Positions 26,850 through 32,827 of a stretch of DNA of 32,827 nucleotides are shown in pieces. Source of the stretch: Lachnospiraceae bacterium (lineage in GTDB: Bacteria; Bacillota_A; Clostridia; Lachnospirales; Lachnospiraceae); assembly GCA_028694115.1 (NCBI GenBank), contig JAQUUB010000047.1:1-32827 (forward strand), given 5' to 3'. Below the pieces are notes generated by a model. The model was not told the origin of the DNA. It was given only the letters and a program-made list of their open reading frames with translations, and searched no databases. The translations under genes were made by a program, and so were the position numbers. Within the stretch, counting starts at the first letter, position 1, and every line of letters begins with the position of its first letter.

Positions 26850-28721
26850 CTATAATAATTCTTCTGATTTTTCTACTTCATGATTTGACCAGCTATCTGT
26901 CTTGGCAGCATTAGACAAGTCTACCGTTGTACTGTAAGTTTCGACTGTGATGGTAAAGGAACTATCTCCCTTTACATAAACAGTTCCATCACTTCCTTTT
27001 ATCGTCACTGTTTTTCCACTTTCATCAACTATTTTACCAGCCTGATACAGATTGGATATTGTACTATCTCCAGTTACGGTCCATGCAGAATCTGAACTAA
27101 TAGAAACGTTGCATTGTCCATCTCCACCAGTTCCAGCATAAGTTTCATCATCAACAAACGCGCCCTTCAAAGAACTGCCATTTGTCATATAAAAGTCCAA
27201 GGTACTGATGCTATCCCAGATAACATCCCCTAGCATCTCCTGCTGGTCCGCTGTAAATACACAATCAGAACCGTTTGCACCGCTAGTTCCCCATCCACGC
27301 TGGTTGTTGTTTCCTGTACATTGCAAGAAAAATTCGCTATCATCCGCATAGGAAATATCGACATCGGATAATAAAATATTACTTTCCGTATTCGTTGTAT
27401 AGATCAGCCCACCATTCTTTGAGGTAAGCGTTCCCCCAACTATTTGCATTGTGCTATTTCCTACCTCGGAATCTCCTGACATACTCTGATAAATAATCAT
27501 CGTCCATGTCGTATCATTTTGTTCCAGATCATCCATATCCCCTGTGATATCACAGTCAAAAAGATGAATTGTGTTTAGACCCTCCATGCAAATTGCTTCT
27601 GAACCGGTTGCATCCAAAGTAGCCCCATTCACAGAGATATCTGCTGTACAATATAGTGCTGGTGAGCCCACACCGTTGCTGGTGTATGATCCCCCATCTA
27701 TGATCATGGTTCCACCACCTCTGTCACTTCGGATTGCCGCTGCCGATTCTCCATCCGTTTCAACATTTAAATCCCAGGCATACAGAGTACCTCCTCCTGC
27801 AACATGAATACCTCCTGATGTATTTTGTGTTGTATCTATTGTCGCATCTGCAACATAAGTAACACCTTTGTCATAAGAAAAGATTCCTGCTCCACCAGCT
27901 GCATCCGTAGTAAAGGTTCCTCCCTTTACATAGGTAGTACCATCTGTCGTTAACAGGCCTGCTCCAACTCCGTAAAAACTTGAATTATCTCCACCCGTAC
28001 TGTCTGATGAGCTTCTATTTAAAGTAACATTATTTAATATTACTTTTGCACCGTTGGAAACCAGAATCGCATTTTCATCTGTTCCTGTAGAGGTAACGCT
28101 TTCCTCACTGATTGTTGTATCTTCTGTGTATTCATTCACAGCTGCATAGCTGTCGACTCCACTTGACTGGCCTCCTCCCATACCATTTGACATTCCGCCT
28201 TCCGAAATGGCAATCTCAGAAATATTGCCATTTTCATCAAAGGTAATGGAAATCATCATTCCTTCTTCAATATCTTCCAAAGTAGCCTGAGAAGACGATT
28301 CCGAATTTTCACCCTGAGCCTTCGATACCAAAACAGACGTATCATTAATTGTTAAAATTCCTTCCTTACTTTCCTTACTTTCTGGCATTTCAGGAGGTGT
28401 CTCACCGCCTGGTGCATCACCGCTTGGTGCCTCTCCACCACTTGGGGGATTTCCCATCCCACCACCAATTGATAGTGTAATACTATTTTCATTCACCTCT
28501 GCAACGGTTCCCTGAATGGTGGTTGACTTTAGTTCTTCCTCTGTCCCATCTGTATAAGAAAATTGATTTGCTATTACCGCATCCTCAGTCGTTGCTGTTT
28601 CCTCCGTGCTTGCCTCAGAGCTTATTCCTGTTTCACTCTTATTGGTACATCCCGTAAGCCCCGCCATTGCTAAGATAGCTGCCATACATAAAGATAATAC
28701 TTTAAATTTTTTTCGTCTCAT
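26850..28721 (-). CDS. Secreted lipoprotein with beta-helix (pectate-lyase-like) repeats
   Basis: Protein of 623 residues. A lipoprotein signal peptide ends in LTGC (Cys25). A Ser/Thr/Glu-rich linker leads to a small domain (about 60-175, IQGTVAEVNENSITLSIGGG and LTINDTSVLVSK) interrupted by a Gly/Pro-rich stretch at about 85-115 with repeated GGE/GD-APSG units. From about 200 to the end come repeated short strands with turns (ILVSNGAKVILNNVTL, TTYVKGGTFTTDAAG, VTYVADATIDT, GTMIIDGGSYTS, NTIHLFDCDITGD, TMQIVGGTLTSKNGG), as in right-handed parallel beta-helices. Cell-surface binding of a polysaccharide is plausible; no catalytic motif is seen. AAGGA lies 7-8 bases before the ATG. Single gene with its own terminator. 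Confidence 0.8.
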   Translation of the reverse strand: MRRKKFKVLSLCMAAILAMAGLTGCTNKSETGISSEASTEETATTEDAVIANQFSYTDGTEEELKSTTIQGTVAEVNENSITLSIGGGMGNPPSGGEAPSGDAPGGETPPEMPESKESKEGILTINDTSVLVSKAQGENSESSSQATLEDIEEGMMISITFDENGNISEIAISEGGMSNGMGGGQSSGVDSYAAVNEYTEDTTISEESVTSTGTDENAILVSNGAKVILNNVTLNRSSSDSTGGDNSSFYGVGAGLLTTDGTTYVKGGTFTTDAAGGAGIFSYDKGVTYVADATIDTTQNTSGGIHVAGGGTLYAWDLNVETDGESAAAIRSDRGGGTMIIDGGSYTSNGVGSPALYCTADISVNGATLDATGSEAICMEGLNTIHLFDCDITGDMDDLEQNDTTWTMIIYQSMSGDSEVGNSTMQIVGGTLTSKNGGLIYTTNTESNILLSDVDISYADDSEFFLQCTGNNNQRGWGTSGANGSDCVFTADQQEMLGDVIWDSISTLDFYMTNGSSLKGAFVDDETYAGTGGDGQCNVSISSDSAWTVTGDSTISNLYQAGKIVDESGKTVTIKGSDGTVYVKGDSSFTITVETYSTTVDLSNAAKTDSWSNHEVEKSEELL

Positions 28722-28770
28722 AAATTTTTCCTTTCCTTCACCGGTCTAGTTTGACTTAATGTATATCCTT

Positions 28771-28828
28771 ATTATGGCAAAATTCTATGTAGGAGATGTG
28801 AAAGGCTTGTGATAATTATGTGAAAATA
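28771..28828 (-). promoter_or_regulatory. Three 11-bp phased repeats upstream of the beta-helix lipoprotein gene
   Basis: On the plus strand ATGTGAAAGGC, TTGTGATAATT and ATGTGAAAATA follow one another at 28796-28828; TGTGA recurs at 28797, 28808 and 28819, exactly 11 bases apart. On the minus strand a -10 CATAAT (28771-28776) lies 19 bases beyond the last repeat and 44 bases from the ATG, with no good -35. The layout is that of an OmpR/PhoB-type activated promoter. Confidence 0.55.
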
Positions 28829-28845
28829 TAGTCATCCTTTTTATT

Positions 28846-28880
28846 AGAAAAAGGGCTGATTGACAATTCAACCAGCCCTT
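28846..28880 (-). terminator. Terminator after the chemoreceptor gene
   Basis: AAGGGCTG (28851-28858) pairs with CAGCCCTT (28873-28880), with a further TTGA/TCAA inner stem; TTTTTC follows on the minus strand. It lies 15 bases after the stop. Confidence 0.88.
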
Positions 28881-28894
28881 AAATTACTTTAATA

Positions 28895-30911
28895 TTATGA
28901 CTCCGTATGTAGTGTATCCACTATAGATTTGAGGCTTTGTATTACAATGTCAAGGGATCCTACCAGTTCCCCAATTCTCAGTGTATGATTCTTTTGTCCA
29001 TCAGCAGAAGAAAGTATCTCCTGTGAGGAAGCCGCAATTTCTTCTGTAGCTGAGGATATATCAGAAAAAGTCATAACAACCTGATCTTTATTGTGATTAA
29101 TTTCACCAATTGACTGAGTCAATGTCTCCACTCTGACTGTCATATCATCAATTCGATCTCTGATTTTCCGAAATGCATCGTTAGCCTCTTCCATACTTAG
29201 CATGGACTCCTGGGTGGTTGATTCAGCAAAATCGATATTACTCTTAGTCTGACTAATCTCATTTTGAATTTCTGAAAGGAGATTCGCAATATGCTTTGTA
29301 GCATTTGCTGTCTGCTCTGCCAGATTTCTAATTTCATCTGCAACTACTGCAAATCCTTTTCCTGCCTCGCCAGCTCTCGCGGCTTCAATTGATGCATTCA
29401 AAGCTAATAGATTTGTCTGTGACGCAATTTTAGTAATGGTAACGCTTATGGATCCAATGGACTCTGATTTTGCAGATAATATGGATATATTATCAATAAC
29501 CTTCCTTTGCGCCTTTTCATTCTCCCTGATTTTATCAGACAATTTTGTGATTTGCTGCAAACCTGTAAAACTGTCTCTGGCTGTATTAACAGAAATTTCA
29601 TACAGACCATCTACAGCCTCTGCAGCCCTTGAAATTTCATCCGATAAATTTTCAAGCTTTTCAATTCCATCCTGCGAATCTCTGGCTTCACTTTCAATTG
29701 CATCCGACATTTCTCCAATGGTACCCGTTACCATTGTAATTGCTTTTATATTTTCCTGTACTGACAGATTTACCTGATTTGATTGTTCCCTGATGTGTCT
29801 ATAGGCTTCCTTAAGATTTAATGATATTTCATAAAGATTGGCTCTCAGGTTGTTAACTGATCCTGCAATTACACCAAGTTCTGTATGATCATTCTTTAGA
29901 TAATCCTTATCAAGATTATTCGTTTCTGACAACTCAAATTCTCTTGTTTTATTGATGACTTCCGTTAGTCTTTTGATTGGTTTTGAAATTCTGCTACCGA
30001 TCAAAAATGCACTCATCAGAATAACGAAGATGGTTCCCAGTATCATGATTACAGATATCATGATCAAAAAGCTCAGGCTCTCACTGAATACGTTATTTGG
30101 TATCACGGTACCCAGATTCCATCCTGCTATATCAATTGTAGTTAAAATCAGAAATTTCTGTTCGCCATCATAATCTTTTATGGCTCTTGTTTCAACTTTC
30201 TTTTCTTTTGTCTGCTTTCTATAATTACCATTAACGATGTCTGCTGCGTTCACCGCTGCGTCCTCCGTTGGCAAGAAGCTCTCATCAGGATGTACAACCA
30301 TATTTTCTGTCTGATCCATTAAAAATAAATAGACACCTTTCTGATCGCTTCCTACTGTTTGCAGCGATTCAAGTAAAACTTTTAGGCTTAGATCCATAGA
30401 AATTACACCAATGAGATTTCCATCCTTTTTTACAGGCGCTGCAATGGAAACAACCATAGAGTCTGTAACCAGATCAAAATAAGGCATACCAACTATGACT
30501 TTATCCGCTTTCACCGCATCTAAATACCAGCTCCTCTGTGTGCAGTCATAACCCTCGTCCGGAGTCCATCCTGACCCATCTATAAAGGTTTTATCCTGAA
30601 ATCCCATATAAATATCAGATGTATCAGCATAGCTTGTCGTCGCAGATGCCAAATACTTTTTTAAAGCTTCCTCATCATTCAAATCCATATTTTCTATTGT
30701 CATTCTGATTGTATCTACGATCTGCAGATTCTTGGAAAACCAACCATTGATCTGCTCCCCCAAATTTCATTGCTTCGTACTGATATTTTTCTTTCTGGCT
30801 TCTTTCCAATAATTGATAGGAAATAACACTGCTGATTCCAAGTGAAATCAGAAGGCATATCGTTCCAACCATTCCAAACAAAATCATAATTTTTCCGCGT
30901 ATCGATTTCAT
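28895..30911 (-). pseudogene. Methyl-accepting chemotaxis protein, frame broken at a run of five G
   Basis: Transmembrane chemoreceptor of 671 residues when the frame is restored. The N-terminal part starts at the ATG at 30911 (GAGGTGG 7 bases upstream) and gives a membrane helix (FGMVGTICLLISLGISSVIS) up to YQYEAMKFG. At 30757-30761 the minus strand has five G; with four G the frame would go straight on into [17 protein letters not shown]. From there a dCache sensor domain ([45 protein letters not shown]), a second membrane helix (about 230-255 of the downstream part), HAMP, and the MCP signalling domain with [39 protein letters not shown] are intact. The ligand is unknown. Real mutation or sequencing error cannot be told apart. 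Confidence 0.88.
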
Positions 30912-30956
30912 CTTCAGCCACCTCTTTTGTATTTTTCTTTTACCCGGATAAGTAAC

Positions 30957-30984
30957 AAAAAAGCGCCCATAAATGAGCGCTTTT
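30957..30984 (-). other. Terminator-like hairpin at the 5' end of the chemoreceptor transcript
   Basis: AAAAGCGC (30959-30966) pairs with GCGCTTTT (30977-30984), with CAT/ATG inside after one C-A mismatch. On the minus strand six T complete an intrinsic-terminator form. It lies only a few bases after the predicted transcription start and about 46 bases upstream of the receptor ATG. Confidence 0.6.
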
Positions 30985-30994
30985 GCTTGAACCT

Positions 30995-31024
30995 ATTATA
31001 GAATTCTCAACTATGAAATGTCAA
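30995..31024 (-). promoter_or_regulatory. Consensus promoter of the chemoreceptor gene
   Basis: Minus strand TTGACA (31019-31024), 18-base spacer, TATAAT (30995-31000): both hexamers are perfect. This is a vegetative promoter, not the flagellar sigma-28 type often used for chemoreceptors. Confidence 0.75.
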
Positions 31025-31089
31025 GATGTTTTCGATATTAATTGTTTTCCCTCCAGATTGTTAACAAAACCGTATTCGTTGAAAATATC

Positions 31090-31118
31090 TTGACGGATGT
31101 TAAAACATACCCTATATT
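31090..31118 (+). promoter_or_regulatory. Promoter of the DMT transporter gene
   Basis: TTGACG (31090-31095), 17-base spacer, TATATT (31113-31118), 40 bases upstream of the ATG at 31159. Confidence 0.65.
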
Positions 31119-31158
31119 ATTTAAAATTACTATTTTTTATCATACAAAGGAGACTCTT

Positions 31159-32073
31159 ATGAAAAAATCAATTGCCTTGGGTGTTTTGGCATCCTTCTTT
31201 TTTTCCTTTACCTTTTTGTTAAACAGACAAATGCATCTTTCGGGCGGTTCATGGCAGTGGAGTGCTTCCCTTCGATATCTTTTTATGTTTCCTATTTTGT
31301 GGTTCCTTTTATCAATAAAAAAACAGACAAACGCTGTGATGATTGAAATCAGACGTAATCCTATAAAATGGTTTCTTTACAGTACCATTGGATTTGGAAT
31401 TTTTTATGCACCTCTTTGTTACGCCTCCATATTTAGCCCGTCATGGCTGATTGCTGGAACCTGGCAAATTACCATTGTCGCAGGAGCACTAATGACCCCT
31501 CTTTTTCAAACAAATACTAGTCAAAGTCATAAAATCCCTATGAAAGTTCTATTCTTTTCAACCATTATTTTATCTGGCATTCTGTGTATTCAGCTTGAGG
31601 AGGGATCACGGATTTCACTTTCTCATTTCATCGCTGGTAGTGTTCCAATCCTTATCGCCGCCTTCGCCTATCCTTATGGAAATCGGAAAATGATTGCACT
31701 CTGTGAAGGGCGTATCAATACACTGCAAAGGATTTATGGTATGACCTTGTGCAGTCTGCCATTCTTTTTGATCATCGCTGTTTTTGGAATCATGCAATCA
31801 GGTCTGCCATCCTATTCACAAATCACACAATCTGCCCTTGTTGCAATTTTTTCAGGTGTGATTGCCACTTTATTATTCTTTAAAGCCACTGATTTGATTA
31901 GCTATAGCAACACCAAACTTGCCATTGTAGAAGCGACACAAGCTGGAGAAGTGCTTTTTACTGTACTAGGCGGGATTTTTGTTTTTCATGATTCGATACC
32001 TGGATCTATTGGTATCGTTGGTATTATTTTAATAATTATTGGTATGATATTGAACTGTTACTTTGAAAAATGA
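31159..32073 (+). CDS. DMT-superfamily multidrug-resistance-type transporter
   Basis: Inner-membrane protein of 304 residues with about ten predicted membrane helices, in two halves. The N-terminal sequence (LGVLASFFFSFTFLLNRQMHLSGGSWQWSASLRYLFMFP) and IGFGIFYAPLCYASIFSPSWLIAGTWQ, then LAIVEATQAGEVLFTVLGG, are typical of the long EmrE-like branch of the drug/metabolite transporters. The substrate is unknown. The ATG at 31159 has AAGGAG 7 bases upstream; the frame is open 39 codons further but without such a site and through the promoter. The next gene overlaps its stop by four bases. Confidence 0.88.
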   Translation: MKKSIALGVLASFFFSFTFLLNRQMHLSGGSWQWSASLRYLFMFPILWFLLSIKKQTNAVMIEIRRNPIKWFLYSTIGFGIFYAPLCYASIFSPSWLIAGTWQITIVAGALMTPLFQTNTSQSHKIPMKVLFFSTIILSGILCIQLEEGSRISLSHFIAGSVPILIAAFAYPYGNRKMIALCEGRINTLQRIYGMTLCSLPFFLIIAVFGIMQSGLPSYSQITQSALVAIFSGVIATLLFFKATDLISYSNTKLAIVEATQAGEVLFTVLGGIFVFHDSIPGSIGIVGIILIIIGMILNCYFEK

Positions 32074-32387
32074 AAGGGGTGATTGTTATAAAAATTGATA
32101 GATTGATCGGTATCATTACATTGCTATTACAAAATGACAAGATAACCGCCCCAGAACTTGCAAAGTTATATGAGGTTTCTAGAAGAACAATTAATCGAGA
32201 TATTGAAGATATTTGCAAGGCGGGCATTCCCATTGTTATCACACAGGGAGTTCATGGTGGCATTGCTATTATGGAGAACTACAAAATCGACAAGACACTA
32301 TTTAAAATTAATATGTCATTAGATAGTCTTTTGAAAGGGATCCAGACAAATTTGTCTGGTTTTCTTTATGTAAAGAGAAAACTCTAA
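32070..32387 (+). pseudogene. Truncated HTH (WYL/DeoR-type) transcriptional regulator
   Basis: Only 105 residues, against about 300 in the YafY/YobV-type family. The helix-turn-helix is intact (IDRLIGIITLLLQNDKITAPELAKLYEVSRRTINRDIEDI, then GIPIVITQGVHGGIAI), and the sequence is normal up to about NYKIDKTLF at 32300; after that no WYL domain follows, and the frame ends within a terminator-like palindrome. Relatives begin at MKIDRL; here that codon is ATA (32088), with AAAGGGG ideally placed before it, so the natural start seems lost. The ATG at 32070, overlapping the transporter stop, could still serve by coupling. Probably once the regulator of the adjoining transporter. Confidence 0.7.
32342..32367 (+). 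terminator. Palindromic terminator within the truncated regulator frame
   Basis: CCAGACAAATTTGTCTGG (32342-32359) is a perfect 18-base palindrome, allowing a 7-bp stem with a four-base loop, followed by TTTTCTTT. It would end the transporter-regulator transcript, 20 bases before the frame's stop. Confidence 0.65.
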
Positions 32388-32391
32388 ACAT

Positions 32392-32748
32392 CTACTTTTT
32401 ATGCCTTTTCAAATAGTCTGAAAAAATCTTTTCTGGCAGCATTCTGTTTTTGTTAAGCATCTGCTCCCAAACTGTATTTCCTTGTTCTTCTGTAATTAAA
32501 CCCTTTTCAAGTCCTTCGAAAAGTATCGTCCCTGTATCAATATGTTTTAAGTTATACTTATCAATATATAATGCTATATCTTTCCAATTGTTACTTGCTA
32601 AAATACCACCATAAGTCTTAGCAAGTGCAATCCCTGCAGCTTCACCTTTTCCAATTGCCTTTTCTGTTTTAGTTCCTTTTACTAATGTTCGGTATAAATT
32701 ATACCATAATCCGTGAAACTCATATAAAAAATATGTATTGGAAACCAC
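32392..32748 (-). CDS. Shortened PIN-domain-like protein
   Basis: Frame of 118 residues from a GTG at 32748. VVSNTYFLYEFH at the start resembles the first strand of PIN proteins of the DUF3368 type, and GKGEAAGIALAKTYGGILASNNWKDIALY with the following YNLKHIDTGTILFEGLEKGLITEEQGN resembles their second half. Between the two only about 20 residues remain, whereas about 80-90 are usual, so an internal deletion is likely and nuclease activity doubtful. No ribosome binding site precedes the GTG; a TAG lies 9 codons upstream. No antitoxin gene is next to it inside the window. Confidence 0.5.
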   Translation of the reverse strand: MVSNTYFLYEFHGLWYNLYRTLVKGTKTEKAIGKGEAAGIALAKTYGGILASNNWKDIALYIDKYNLKHIDTGTILFEGLEKGLITEEQGNTVWEQMLNKNRMLPEKIFSDYLKRHKK

Positions 32749-32791
32749 ATATTTTAACGGGTTGATTAGTTTTTTGTTCTATGTTTCAAAA

Positions 32792-32806
32792 TCACCCAAT
32801 GGGTGA
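32792..32806. repeat. Short palindrome at the right edge
   Basis: TCACCCA-a-TGGGTGA, a 15-base perfect inverted repeat, 43 bases upstream of the PIN-like frame. It may be an operator half of a lost or edge-cut toxin-antitoxin locus; nothing else supports this. Confidence 0.35.
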
Positions 32807-32827
32807 AAAAATTATTTATTTTTACAA

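Noticed and set aside
30912..30990. Cyclic di-GMP or other riboswitch before the chemoreceptor gene
   Set aside because: The leader is short and has only one simple hairpin; no conserved aptamer core is seen. A sigma-28 promoter was also looked for and not found.
1..32827. CRISPR arrays, tRNA or rRNA genes, insertion sequences, prophage genes
   Set aside because: No regularly spaced repeats, no cloverleaf or rRNA sequence, no transposase, integrase or phage structural protein was recognised.

Overview
The window looks like a chromosomal segment of a low-GC Gram-positive anaerobe, most likely a Lachnospiraceae-type clostridium. The signs are AT-rich codon use, strong AGGAGG-type ribosome binding sites, many closely spaced or overlapping genes, and families typical of that group (VanY-type peptidase, XRE-cupin plus potABCD, KdpDE-like pair with Trk, TTG-started Y-polymerase with YolD, MATE plus XRE). 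This placement is inference; there is no rRNA or other taxonomic marker in the window.

Layout. Bases 118-4615 are a leftward leuB-ilvD-ilvB branched-chain amino acid operon behind a good sigma-A promoter. Bases 4759-7304 are a leftward operon of a VanY-family peptidase, tgt and yajC, closed by a terminator. aroC (7513-8610) stands alone, tail to tail with a beta-propeller lactonase gene, and the two share a bidirectional terminator. From 9811 to 14330 an XRE-cupin regulator and potABCD form a rightward polyamine transporter operon. From 14377 to 20435 everything reads left: a cupin gene, a DUF523 gene, a KdpD-like kinase (no N-terminal KdpD domain) and KdpE-like regulator, then a TPR gene, two TrkA-type subunits and TrkH. 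Three helically phased direct repeats sit just upstream of the TPR-trkA-trkH unit, so the two-component pair probably controls potassium uptake through Trk; no kdpFABC is present. A second cupin gene, a REC-kinase hybrid, an SOS-type yolD/Y-polymerase pair, a MATE transporter with its XRE regulator, a beta-helix lipoprotein and a chemotaxis receptor follow, all leftward. The right end holds a DMT-type transporter, a truncated HTH regulator and a shrunken PIN-domain gene.

The most notable findings are: (1) a trkA reading frame broken at a run of seven A that has the form of a -1 slippery site, with a fully intact downstream frame; (2) two sets of three TGTGA-core direct repeats, upstream of the Trk unit and of the beta-helix lipoprotein gene, with about the same distance to a -10 element, suggesting OmpR-family activation; (3) a probable LexA box over the -35 of the Y-polymerase operon; (4) single-base lesions in the MATE and chemoreceptor genes; and (5) a terminator-like hairpin right at the predicted 5' end of the chemoreceptor transcript. 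No tRNA, rRNA, insertion sequence, prophage or CRISPR array was seen.
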